Shown: positions 45,898-54,682 of the stretch, one piece after another
How positions within the stretch are numbered: position 1 is the stretch's first letter
Layout: each line of letters begins with the position of its first letter
Source: an uncultured Bacteroides sp.
GTDB lineage: Bacteria > Bacteroidota > Bacteroidia > Bacteroidales > Bacteroidaceae
Direction of reading: 5' to 3'
DNA length: 57,189 bases
Assembly (NCBI RefSeq): GCF_905207245.1
Contig: NZ_CAJLKP010000036.1
Location: 1-57,189 of the forward strand
Notes under the pieces: generated by a model
What the model saw: the letters and a program-made list of their open reading frames with translations, nothing else
Database searches by the model: none
What the model was told of the DNA's origin: nothing
Program-made: the position numbers and the translations under genes

Positions 45898-46716
45898 ATG
45901 GCTGACGACTCTTTATTTTTGATTGATATTGATAAAGTACTCCGGGAAAAGGCTCCGAAGTACTATAAGTATATCCCCAAATTTGTCGTTTCTTATCTGA
46001 AAAGAATCGTCCATCAGGAAGAACTGAATGTTTTCCTGTACGAGTCGAGAGATAAGATGGGCGTGGATTTTTTGAAAGCTTGTCTGGAATTTCTTGATGC
46101 CAAGATTGTGATAAAGGGAGAAGAAAATCTGCCAAGGGAAGGGCTATACACCTTTGTCTCCAATCATCCGTTGGGAGGCCAGGACGGTGTAGCTCTGGGC
46201 TATGTGCTGGGGTCTTTTTATGAAGGCAAAGTGAAGTACATGGTCAATGACCTGCTGATGAATCTGCAAGGACTGGCTCCGCTTTGCATACCTATTAATA
46301 AGACAGGTAAACAGGCAAAAGACTTTCCGAGAATGGTGGAAGCCGGTTTCGCGTCGAACGACCAGTTGATTATGTTTCCTGCCGGATTATGCTCCCGTCG
46401 CCAGAATGGAGTGATCCGCGACCTGGACTGGAAAAAGACTTTCATTGTAAAGAGCGTGCAGGCCCAGCGCGATGTAGTGCCTATCCATTTCGAAGGTCGG
46501 AATTCCAACTTTTTTTATAATTTGGCTAACGTCTGCAAATTCTTGGGTATCAAGTTTAACATAGCCATGCTCTATCTTGCGGATGAGATGTTGAAGAACC
46601 GCCATAAAACGTTTACTGTCACCATAGGGAAACCCATACCTTGGCAAACTTTCGATAAATCGAAGACTGCTGCCGAATGGGCGGCTTATGTGAAAGACAT
46701 CGTTTATAAGTTGTAA
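45898..46716 (+). CDS. glsA: Glycine lipid O-acyltransferase GlsA (LPLAT family)
   Basis: PlsC-like acyltransferase of about 272 residues. The family H-x4-D block appears in modified form in TFVSNHPLGGQDGVALG. The substrate-binding block is MFPAGLCSRRQNG, and a further block is VVPIHFEGRNSNFFYNLAN. In Bacteroides thetaiotaomicron the pair glsA/glsB (BT3458/BT3459) makes N-acyl glycine and its O-acylated glycine-lipid form. This gene lies directly before a GNAT-type acyltransferase of the glsB kind, in the same order, which supports the call. Acts at the cytoplasmic membrane face. ATG 45898 chosen from the -7 box. Confidence 0.8.
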   Translation: MADDSLFLIDIDKVLREKAPKYYKYIPKFVVSYLKRIVHQEELNVFLYESRDKMGVDFLKACLEFLDAKIVIKGEENLPREGLYTFVSNHPLGGQDGVALGYVLGSFYEGKVKYMVNDLLMNLQGLAPLCIPINKTGKQAKDFPRMVEAGFASNDQLIMFPAGLCSRRQNGVIRDLDWKKTFIVKSVQAQRDVVPIHFEGRNSNFFYNLANVCKFLGIKFNIAMLYLADEMLKNRHKTFTVTIGKPIPWQTFDKSKTAAEWAAYVKDIVYKL

Positions 46717-46771
46717 GTGCGGTTAAGTGACAAGGTAATAAAGTGAATTAAAGAACTACTAACATAAAAAT

Positions 46772-47758
46772 ATGGAAGAGATTATTGAACCTATAAGCAA
46801 GGAACTTCTGAAGGCGGAACTGACTGAGGAAAAACGTCTGCGTATGACGAATAAGAGTCATAACCAGATTTATATCATTACAGCTCAGGATTCTCCGAAT
46901 ACCATGAAAGAAATCGGGCGCTTGCGTGAAGTTGCTTTCCGTGCGGCAGGCGGAGGTACAGGGAAACCACTGGATATCGATGAATATGATATTATGGAGA
47001 ATCCTTATAAACAACTGATCGTCTGGAATCCGGAAGCGGAAGAAATATTAGGTGGTTACCGCTATATCCTTGGTACAGATGTTCAGTATGACGAACATGG
47101 TGCCCCTATACTGGCTACAGCCCACATGTTCAACTTCTCTGAAAAGTTCCTGAAAGAATACCTTCCTACCACTATTGAGTTAGGACGTTCGTTTGTTACG
47201 GTAGAGTATCAGTCTTCCCGTGCCGGGAGTAAAGGGCTGTTTGCATTAGATAATCTGTGGGATGGTTTAGGTGCGTTGACGGTAGTGATGCCCAATGTGA
47301 AGTACTATTTCGGCAAGGTGACTATGTATCCGAGCTATCATCGTCAGGGACGGGACATGATTCTTTATTTCCTGAAGAAGCACTTTGAGGATAAGGATTG
47401 CCTGATTACTCCGATGAAACCGCTGGAAATGGAAGCTAATGAGGAAGATTTGGCAGCTTTGTTCTGTAAGGATACCTTTAAGGAAGACTATAAGATACTG
47501 AATTGTGAGATACGCAAGTTAGGTTATAACATTCCTCCGTTGGTAAATGCTTATATGAGTCTGAGCCCTACAATGCGTATGTTCGGCACCGCCATTAACT
47601 ATGGTTTTGGGGATGTAGAAGAAACCGGTATCCTGATTGCCGTAGACGAAATTCTGGCGGAAAAGCGTATCCGTCACATCCAGTCGTTTATAGAGAATGA
47701 ACCGGAGGCCTGCAAACTGACCTCTGGTGCGAATAAAGTATTCTTTCCGAGCAGATAA
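46772..47758 (+). CDS. glsB: Glycine N-acyltransferase GlsB (GNAT-like)
   Basis: A 328-residue acyltransferase of the PF13444/OlsB-like type. The segments IGRLREVAFRAAGGGTGKPLD, read in part, and YDIMENPYKQLIVWNPEAEEILGGYRY (in part) resemble acyl-homoserine/ornithine N-acyltransferases. TIELGRSFVTVEYQ carries the conserved E-x-GR motif. The GlsB enzymes transfer a 3-hydroxy fatty acid to glycine, giving commendamide-type lipids. It follows glsA by 55 nt, in the same operon, and ends at a strong bidirectional terminator. Confidence 0.82.
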   Translation: MEEIIEPISKELLKAELTEEKRLRMTNKSHNQIYIITAQDSPNTMKEIGRLREVAFRAAGGGTGKPLDIDEYDIMENPYKQLIVWNPEAEEILGGYRYILGTDVQYDEHGAPILATAHMFNFSEKFLKEYLPTTIELGRSFVTVEYQSSRAGSKGLFALDNLWDGLGALTVVMPNVKYYFGKVTMYPSYHRQGRDMILYFLKKHFEDKDCLITPMKPLEMEANEEDLAALFCKDTFKEDYKILNCEIRKLGYNIPPLVNAYMSLSPTMRMFGTAINYGFGDVEETGILIAVDEILAEKRIRHIQSFIENEPEACKLTSGANKVFFPSR

Positions 47759-47777
47759 ACCGGAATTATTATAATAG

Positions 47778-47815
47778 GTAATGCCATTGAAAACCAGTGT
47801 TTTCAATGGCATTAC
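47778..47815. terminator. Bidirectional terminator between glsB and GH95
   Basis: A perfect 17-bp stem (GTAATGCCATTGAAAAC and complement) with a 4-nt loop sits in the 78-nt gap between two convergent genes. A/T-rich tracts flank both sides. Confidence 0.8.
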
Positions 47816-47836
47816 TTATATAGAGCCCTATACCAT

Positions 47837-50296
47837 TTATAAGCTTTGCGTTTGTTTTAGCTTGTCTCCGTCGATTCTTACTTTATAGGTTTTTCCTTTC
47901 ACTGTTTTAAATGAGATTTCCTTGTCACCATATCTGAGATTGCAGGGCACTCCGGCTTTCGATAAGAGTACCGCTTCAACTAACTGATTGTTTTTCCAGG
48001 AGATGGAAACCTCAAAGTTGCCCTTTGCACATATTCCGTTGATTGAACCTTCTTTCCAGGCATCCGGCAGGGCGGGTAATAATTGGATAAAGCCCATGTG
48101 ACTTTGTAATAACATCTCTGTGATGCCTGCTGTACCTCCGAAGTTGCCGTCAATCTGGAAAGGTGCATGTGTATCCCACAGATTGTCCAATGTACCATTT
48201 TTTAATAGATTGCCGAATAATTTATAAGCATGATTTCCATCCTGAAGTCTTGCCCATTGGTTTAGTTTCCATCCCATGCTCCAGCCAGTAGCGCCGTCTC
48301 CGCGGTGTACCAAAACAACTTTAGCCGCTTCAGCTAATACAGGAGTGGTTATGGGAGACAGAGTGTGTCCCGGGTGTAGTCCGAACAAATGGTTTACGTG
48401 ACGATGATTGTCGTTCGGATCATCTATGTCTTTGGACCATTCCATTAGCTGTCCGTAGCGACCTATCTGATATGGGGCAAGTTTATCCAGAACTTTTTGC
48501 CACTGTTTGCGCTCCTTATTGTCCACGCCCAGGGTTTTGCTTGCTTCGATAGCATCCAGAAGAATTTCCCTTACTACGGCATGGACGAATGTGGCGCCTT
48601 CATCAATCGGGCCATGTTCGGGGGAAGTGGAGGGAGCGGCTGTATAAGTGTCGTCCGGTTTGTGCCATAAGTAGTCTACGGTAAACTGTGCGCTACTCTT
48701 AATCAGGTCGTATCCGATTTCTTTCAGGAATTTCCGGTCCCGTGTGTAATCGTAATATTCCCAGATGTGCGTTGCCAACCAGGGACCGGCCATTGGATTG
48801 AAGTTCCATGCCATCACCTCACTGGATAATGGTGCGGTGAATCCGAAGATATTGGCAGAAATAGAAGCTGTCCATCCGCGTGCGCCGAAGTAAGCCTGTG
48901 CGGTCTTTTCACCCGGTTTCACTAAGCCACGGATAAAGTCAATCAACGGCCAGGTACATTCCCCCAGGTTTGTGGGACATGCAGGCCAGTAATTCATCTG
49001 TATGTTGATGTTGTTGTGGTAGTCTACCCGCCCCGGGCCATCTACATTATTGTGCCATACCCCTTGCAGGTTGGCCGGTAAGTTGCCCGGTCGTGAACTG
49101 GCTATCAGTAAATAGCGTCCGAACTGGTAGTATAATTCTTCCAGCCGATAGTCCGGTTGCTCTTTCCTGTAATTTGCCAGGCGCTGATAAGTGGGTAGGT
49201 TTGGACTCTCGTTGTTTGGATTCAGGGTTAGTTTCACCCGGTTGAATAATGTGGTGTAGTCTGCCTTATGATTGTTGCACAAAGCGTTGTATCCCTTTTG
49301 CGCAGCTTGCTCCATCATGTACTGCGTGGTTTGTACCGGATCGTTTCCTACATAAGTTTCAGGGTCTTTAAAGTCGGGGGCAAAGTTCATCTTATAGTCG
49401 GTATCTGCAGTGAGCAGAAATATAACCCTGTCGGCGCCTTTCACAATCAGACGGTCGTTTTGTGCTGTTATGGTTCCGCCTTCTGCAATCGCTTTAATCC
49501 GGAAAGCGAACTTCATTCCGTTATTGTTCAGTGTTCCGGTATATAGCAGCCCGTCAGTGCCGTCATTCTGCATACTGCTTTGAGCCTCCGGATTCGGGCT
49601 GTAACTTAATTCCAGATTTTGCTGTCCGGCTTTGGTGGCTGAGAACTCCATGACCATTACGCTGTCCGGATAGGAAACAAAGTATTTACGGCGATATTGC
49701 ACACCTTCCTTATCAAATTGTACTACTGCCATTGCCGAATCCAGCGATAATATGCGGCGATAGTTTTTCATCCGCACCTCGCTCAATCCGGTTTCTATAT
49801 ATAGTTCGCCCATTGTGGTAAATGAACCGAAGCGGAACGGGTTCTCATCTTTTTCTTCGTATGCTGCCAGCCCGTTAAAGTTTTTGCGGGTCAATTCTGC
49901 CGCCTTTTCCCCGTTTCCATCACTAAAAGCTTGTCGGATATCTTTCAGGAGGTGGGCAGATTGCTTGTTTACATTCCAGTAATAGTCAGCCCCGCCGGAT
50001 GTGTTTGGTCCGCCTCTCCAGAGTGTTTTTTCATTGAGTGTGATCCTTTCAGCGGCAACAGATCCCAGGATATTGGCGCCCAGACTGCCGTTTCCGATAG
50101 GTAGTGAACGGCTTTCCCAAGCTCTATCCTTATTGACTCCCTTATCGCCATAGCCATGTGACCATATGGTTTGTCCGTCAAGCCCGTTAGGGGTGTCAAA
50201 CCAGATGGAAAGCCCTTGTGTATAATCTATTTCCGTGGCAAACACCATAGGCGAGAAAAGAAGTACACTTACAAAAAACAAATAGAATCTTTTCAT
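47837..50296 (-). CDS. GH95 alpha-L-fucosidase
   Basis: Inverting fucosidase of 819 residues with signal peptide ending SPMVFA. N-terminal beta-domain (LPIGNGSLGANILG, RITLNEKTLWRGGPN), then the (alpha/alpha)6 barrel. Catalytic-site motifs are present: DYHNNINIQMNYWPA, E560 in STSPEHGPIDEG and D716 in FQIDGNFGGTAGI. GH95 enzymes mostly cleave alpha-1,2-linked fucose from Galbeta termini. It stands alone on the minus strand, 3.6 kb beyond the end of the polysaccharide locus, and could complement its GH29. TATATTTG at 50340-50347 is a plausible -7 box. ATG 50305 is an alternative start. Confidence 0.94.
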   Translation of the reverse strand: MKRFYLFFVSVLLFSPMVFATEIDYTQGLSIWFDTPNGLDGQTIWSHGYGDKGVNKDRAWESRSLPIGNGSLGANILGSVAAERITLNEKTLWRGGPNTSGGADYYWNVNKQSAHLLKDIRQAFSDGNGEKAAELTRKNFNGLAAYEEKDENPFRFGSFTTMGELYIETGLSEVRMKNYRRILSLDSAMAVVQFDKEGVQYRRKYFVSYPDSVMVMEFSATKAGQQNLELSYSPNPEAQSSMQNDGTDGLLYTGTLNNNGMKFAFRIKAIAEGGTITAQNDRLIVKGADRVIFLLTADTDYKMNFAPDFKDPETYVGNDPVQTTQYMMEQAAQKGYNALCNNHKADYTTLFNRVKLTLNPNNESPNLPTYQRLANYRKEQPDYRLEELYYQFGRYLLIASSRPGNLPANLQGVWHNNVDGPGRVDYHNNINIQMNYWPACPTNLGECTWPLIDFIRGLVKPGEKTAQAYFGARGWTASISANIFGFTAPLSSEVMAWNFNPMAGPWLATHIWEYYDYTRDRKFLKEIGYDLIKSSAQFTVDYLWHKPDDTYTAAPSTSPEHGPIDEGATFVHAVVREILLDAIEASKTLGVDNKERKQWQKVLDKLAPYQIGRYGQLMEWSKDIDDPNDNHRHVNHLFGLHPGHTLSPITTPVLAEAAKVVLVHRGDGATGWSMGWKLNQWARLQDGNHAYKLFGNLLKNGTLDNLWDTHAPFQIDGNFGGTAGITEMLLQSHMGFIQLLPALPDAWKEGSINGICAKGNFEVSISWKNNQLVEAVLLSKAGVPCNLRYGDKEISFKTVKGKTYKVRIDGDKLKQTQSL

Positions 50297-50450
50297 AATA
50301 TTCATGATTGCGTTATATTTAACAAAGTGAAAACTCCGGCAAATATAAAGTATTTTTCAACATATTGGTAATGATGTCTGTAACCCAAAGGATCTAAATG
50401 GCTATATTAGATATTTTTGGATACAAAAAAGACATTATTGGATGTCCATC

Positions 50451-51779
50451 CTATACTGCCGGAAGACTATTTCCGTTAATCTTCCTGTAAAGATCCAGTG
50501 CAAAGACATCCGTCATGCCGGAAATATAATCCAATACCGCCTGTATTCTTTCATAGAGTACGGGCGCTTTTATGTTATATTGATTGGATACTCGGTTGAT
50601 GAGTAGCTGCGAGTAAGTCTTTTCCGGTGAACGGACGGCATCAATCATCAGATCGAGCAAAGTGCTGATGATGCGGAAACCGGCAAGTTCAATGTCCAAC
50701 ACATCCCGTGAACGGTAAATCTTCTCAAGGGAGATGACTGCGCAATGTCTATAAGCGTTGGCGGGTAGTTCGGAGATGTGCTTGATAAGGCTTCCTTCGA
50801 ATTCTCCTTCCAATATCTGTCCTTCATTGTTCAGGAAGGCTTGGGTACATTCCTGAATCAACAGGCCGATGACACAGGAGCGCAGATAGGCAATCTGCTC
50901 ATTGACATCACTTACAAAATCCAACGTCTTAAGCATGTGTGCTTTGCGTTCTTCAGAAAAATAGGAGAGAAGTAAATCCTGTGTCTCCCTGGTGGTGAGT
51001 ATCTTTAGTTTATGGGCATCTTCAATATCCATCATCTGATAGCAGATGTCATCCGCCGCTTCTACTAAATAGACGAGCGGGTGGCGGGCATATTTCAAAG
51101 GATTATCATTCAGTCTCTTCATACCCAGTTCCTCCGCTATCCGGCGGAAACTTTCTTCTTCTGTCGTGAAGAAACCAAACTTTGACTTTTTACCTGCTAA
51201 ACTCGATGAAAAGGGGTATTTTACGATGCTGGCAAGAGTGGAGTAAGTCAGAACGAAGCCTCCTTTGCGTCTTCCTTCAAACTGATGGGTGAGTAATCGG
51301 AATGCATTGGCATTTCCTTCAAAGTGCGTCAGGTCCTCCCATTGCACAGCGGGCAACTGGTCTTTCAGTGTCATGCCCTTACCTTCGGAGAAAAAGGTGG
51401 AGATGGCACGCTCACCGGAGTGTCCGAAAGGCGGATTACCCAAATCATGTGCCAGGCAGGCTGCCGATACGATGGAACCTATTTCCGGCAAATATGAGTT
51501 TTGTAATTCGGGTTGGCGGGCAAGTATGGCTTTAGCTACATCATTTCCTAAAGAGCGTCCTACGCAGGAAACTTCCAGACTATGTGTCAGGCGGTTGTGT
51601 ACAAAAATACTACCCGGCAGGGGGAAAACTTGTGTTTTGTTCTGCAAACGGCGGAAAGGGGCTGAAAAAACAAGACGGTCATAGTCCCGTTGAAATTCGG
51701 AGCGGTTTTCGTGGCGTTCTTGGTGAAACTCTTCCAGTCCGAAACGTTTGGCAGATATGAGGGTATTCCAGTTCATCAT
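50451..51779 (-). CDS. dgt: Deoxyguanosinetriphosphate triphosphohydrolase (dGTPase)
   Basis: HD-domain phosphohydrolase of about 442 residues that cleaves dGTP (and possibly other dNTPs) to the nucleoside and triphosphate. Conserved stretches: RDYDRLVFSAPFRRLQNKTQ, VHNRLTHSLEVSCVGRSLG and the metal-binding HD in ACLAHDLGNPPFGHSGE, then YLVEAADDICYQMMDIED. The start is ATG 51779 or 51776; a further frame to 51815 is not needed. It is divergent from dut, another dNTP-pool enzyme, with an intergenic gap of about 90 nt. Confidence 0.94.
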   Translation of the reverse strand: MMNWNTLISAKRFGLEEFHQERHENRSEFQRDYDRLVFSAPFRRLQNKTQVFPLPGSIFVHNRLTHSLEVSCVGRSLGNDVAKAILARQPELQNSYLPEIGSIVSAACLAHDLGNPPFGHSGERAISTFFSEGKGMTLKDQLPAVQWEDLTHFEGNANAFRLLTHQFEGRRKGGFVLTYSTLASIVKYPFSSSLAGKKSKFGFFTTEEESFRRIAEELGMKRLNDNPLKYARHPLVYLVEAADDICYQMMDIEDAHKLKILTTRETQDLLLSYFSEERKAHMLKTLDFVSDVNEQIAYLRSCVIGLLIQECTQAFLNNEGQILEGEFEGSLIKHISELPANAYRHCAVISLEKIYRSRDVLDIELAGFRIISTLLDLMIDAVRSPEKTYSQLLINRVSNQYNIKAPVLYERIQAVLDYISGMTDVFALDLYRKINGNSLPAV

Positions 51780-51869
51780 GGTTGCTTTGTTATTATTTAA
51801 CTGCAAATGTATCATTATTTTGCTTCAAATTCCGTATTTTCGCCCGTTAATATAGTAAACGACTTGAAT

Positions 51870-52304
51870 ATGAACGTACAAATCATTAATAAATCGAAAC
51901 ATCCGCTTCCGGCTTATGCCACTGAACTGTCTGCAGGAATGGACATCCGCGCTAATCTTTCAGAACCTATTTCGTTAGCTCCGATGCAGCGTTGCCTGGT
52001 ACCTACGGGACTATTTATTGCCCTGCCTCCGGGTTTCGAGGCGCAAGTTCGTCCGCGTAGTGGTCTGGCTATCAAGAAAGGAGTCACAGTGCTGAACTCT
52101 CCGGGAACCATCGATGCCGATTACCGTGGTGAAGTTTGTATCATTCTTGTAAATCTTTCGTCGGAAACTTTCGTGATAGAAGATGGGGAGCGCATTGCAC
52201 AGATGGTGATAGCACGCCACGAACAGGCTGCGTGGCAGGAAGTGGAGGTGTTGGATGAAACAGTGCGTGGCGCCGGCGGCTTCGGGCACACAGGGAAGAA
52301 ATAA
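51870..52304 (+). CDS. dut: dUTP diphosphatase
   Basis: Trimeric dUTPase of 144 residues that hydrolyses dUTP to dUMP, keeping uracil out of DNA. All five family motifs are in order: ELSAGMDIRANL, PRSGLAIKKGV, GTIDADYRGEV, RIAQMVIA and the flexible C-terminal RGAGGFGHTG. ATG 51870 (MNVQIINKSKHPLP) gives the standard N-terminus. The frame from 51807 is too long. It starts a run of plus-strand genes with the lipoprotein operon 33 nt downstream. Confidence 0.97.
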   Translation: MNVQIINKSKHPLPAYATELSAGMDIRANLSEPISLAPMQRCLVPTGLFIALPPGFEAQVRPRSGLAIKKGVTVLNSPGTIDADYRGEVCIILVNLSSETFVIEDGERIAQMVIARHEQAAWQEVEVLDETVRGAGGFGHTGKK

Positions 52305-52337
52305 TTAAAAATTAAAGGGCTGAGTTCTACTAATTGA

Positions 52338-54095
52338 ATGAAAATGAATTTTAAGATATTATCGCTTTTCGTATTGTGCGCGGTGCTCATATCGTGTGGT
52401 ACTTCTCGCCAGGGAGGGAAGAAACAGCGAAAAGGAGCCAAGGCGCAGGTTGTGCTTACGCCCGAAGAGCAGCGTAAATACGATTACTTCTTCCTGGAAG
52501 CTTCCCGCTTGAAGATGCAGAAGGACTATGGTGCAGCTTTCGACTTGCTGAAGCATTGTCTGACTATTAATCCGAACGCTTCGTCGGCTCTGTATGAAAT
52601 CTCGCAATATTACATGTTCCTCAAACAGGTTCCTCAAGGACAGGCAGCTTTGGAAAAGGCTGTGGAGAATGACCCTGATAATTACTGGTATAGCCAAGGC
52701 TTGGCAACTCTTTATCAGCAACAGAATGAAATGCAGAAAGCTACCGATTTGCTGGAAAGTATGGCAACCCGTTTCTCGGATAAGATGGACCCACTGTACA
52801 GCTTACTGGAGATTTACAACAGTCTGGAAGATTATGCAAAGGTGATTTCTACCCTGAACCGTCTGGAAGAAAAGATGGGAAAGAACGAGCAGCTCAGCAT
52901 GGAGAAATTCCGCATCTACTTGCAGATGAAAGACAATCAGAGCGCTTTCCGCGAGATAGAAAGTCTGGTGGAGGAGTATCCGTTGGATGTGCGTTATCAG
53001 GTGGTGCTGGGTGATGTCTATATGCAGAACGGCAAAAAGGAAGAGGCCTATAATCTATATAAGAAAGTACTTACTGCGGAGCCTGATAATGCCATGGCTA
53101 TGTACTCGTTGGCCTCCTATTATGAACAGACCGGGCAGAAAGAACTCTATGAACAGCAACTGGACACCCTCTTGCTGAATAAGAAAGTTCCTTCGGACAC
53201 GAAGTTGAACGTCATGCGCCAGTTTGTTGTTGAGAACGAAAGGGCGGGGCGTGACAGTACCCGTGTCATTACTTTGTTCGACCGTATTTTGGAACAAGAC
53301 CAGGATGATGCGCAGATGCCAATGCTCTATGCACAATACCTCCTTTCTAAAAAGATGAATAAAGAAACGCTTCCGGTGCTGGAGCAGGTTTTGGATATCG
53401 ACCCTACCAATACCGCTGCCCGCATGATGCTCCTTGGCGAAGCTGTCAGCAAAGAAGACTATAAAGAAGTTATCCGCTTGTGCGAAGCCGGTGTAGAGTC
53501 CAATCCCGAAATGCTGGAATTTTATTTCTACCTTGCCATAGCTTATAATCAGGCAGAACGGACAGATGATGCACTTGCCATTTGCAAGAAAGCACTGGAG
53601 AATATTACAGAAAACAGCAAGAAAGAAGTTGTTTCGGATTTCTATGCCATTATGGGCGATATTTATCATACGAAAAAGATGAATGCTGAAGCTTATGCTG
53701 CCTATGACTCCGCATTGGTTTACAACTCTGCAAACATCGGAGCTATGAACAATTATGCTTACTATCTCTCTTTAGAACGTCGCGACTTGGACAAAGCGGA
53801 GGAAATGAGTTATAAGACGGTGAAAGCTGAGCCGAACAATTCCACTTATCTGGATACCTATGCCTGGATATTGTTTGAGAAAGGCAATTATGCCGAGGCT
53901 CGCCTCTATATAGACGATGCCATGAAGAATAAGGGGAATGAGAGTGATACCATTGTAGAGCATTGCGGTGACATCTACTACATGACCGGCGATGTGGATG
54001 GTGCATTGAAATATTGGAAGCAAGCTCTGGAAATGGGTAGCGAGTCCAAGATGTTGAAGAAGAAGATTGAGAAAAAGAAATATATACCAGAATGA
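52338..54095 (+). CDS. Tetratricopeptide-repeat lipoprotein
   Basis: A 585-residue predicted lipoprotein with lipobox LISC (C20). After a short basic linker, tetratricopeptide repeats run through most of the protein, for example AAFDLLKHCLTINPNASSAL, EAYNLYKKVLTAEPDNAMAM and DEALKYWKQALEMG-like ends near the C-terminus. It is probably an envelope scaffold facing the periplasm. Partners are unknown. The stop overlaps the next start by four bases (ATGA), so translational coupling with the DUF4292 lipoprotein is likely. Confidence 0.9.
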   Translation: MKMNFKILSLFVLCAVLISCGTSRQGGKKQRKGAKAQVVLTPEEQRKYDYFFLEASRLKMQKDYGAAFDLLKHCLTINPNASSALYEISQYYMFLKQVPQGQAALEKAVENDPDNYWYSQGLATLYQQQNEMQKATDLLESMATRFSDKMDPLYSLLEIYNSLEDYAKVISTLNRLEEKMGKNEQLSMEKFRIYLQMKDNQSAFREIESLVEEYPLDVRYQVVLGDVYMQNGKKEEAYNLYKKVLTAEPDNAMAMYSLASYYEQTGQKELYEQQLDTLLLNKKVPSDTKLNVMRQFVVENERAGRDSTRVITLFDRILEQDQDDAQMPMLYAQYLLSKKMNKETLPVLEQVLDIDPTNTAARMMLLGEAVSKEDYKEVIRLCEAGVESNPEMLEFYFYLAIAYNQAERTDDALAICKKALENITENSKKEVVSDFYAIMGDIYHTKKMNAEAYAAYDSALVYNSANIGAMNNYAYYLSLERRDLDKAEEMSYKTVKAEPNNSTYLDTYAWILFEKGNYAEARLYIDDAMKNKGNESDTIVEHCGDIYYMTGDVDGALKYWKQALEMGSESKMLKKKIEKKKYIPE

Positions 54096-54682
54096 AAGCG
54101 TTATACTGTAATTACAAAACTGTGGGACGTATCCTGCCTCTCCTGCTTCTCCTGAGCTTGGTGGTAGGACTTTCCGGTTGTAAAACCTCCCGGAAGGCAA
54201 CCTCATCACTGGGAGAATCCCGTTATTTATCGTCCAAAGTGCAGTTGACTATTCCCAATAAGGATGGCTCAATTACGGTGAACGGCACCATGAAGCTCGT
54301 CAGCGGTGAACGGATGCAGCTTTCTTTCCTTATGCCCATTATCCGTAGCGAAATAGCCCGTTTGGAAATTACCCCTGATGATGTACTCGTGATAGACCGT
54401 ATGGGAAAGCGTTACGTACAGGCTTCACGCAAGGAACTGAAAGACATCCTGCCTAAGAAGGCCGACTTCGCCCATTTGGAGAAGATGCTTTTTGATGCTT
54501 CCAAGCCCGGAGGCAAAACCTCTTTGACGGGTAAAGAACTGGGTATCCCTTCATTGGAGAAAGGGAAAATCGTTCTTTCGGATTTCTCGAACAAAGAACT
54601 TTCCCTGACGCCCACCCAAGTGTCTTCCCGCTATGCAAAGGTAGAATGGACTGAACTTTTAGAGATGCTGGCGAAGTTATGA
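54092..54682 (+). CDS. DUF4292-type lipoprotein
   Basis: A 196-residue predicted lipoprotein with lipobox GLSGC (C30), followed by a beta-rich domain (VQLTIPNKDGSITVNGTMKL, RSEIARLEITPDDVLVIDRM). Size and strand pattern are compatible with a LolB-like lipid- or lipoprotein-handling fold, but I cannot show that from the sequence. It overlaps the TPR lipoprotein gene before it and the EnvC-like gene after it by four bases each, so the three products are probably made together and may act as one envelope module. Confidence 0.8.
   Translation: MKALYCNYKTVGRILPLLLLLSLVVGLSGCKTSRKATSSLGESRYLSSKVQLTIPNKDGSITVNGTMKLVSGERMQLSFLMPIIRSEIARLEITPDDVLVIDRMGKRYVQASRKELKDILPKKADFAHLEKMLFDASKPGGKTSLTGKELGIPSLEKGKIVLSDFSNKELSLTPTQVSSRYAKVEWTELLEMLAKL

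Noticed and set aside
50395..50446. TTGGAT words as a fourth copy of the HTCS operator
   Set aside because: They lie on the strand opposite to the GH95 gene, with no correctly spaced -7 box, so I do not call them an operator.
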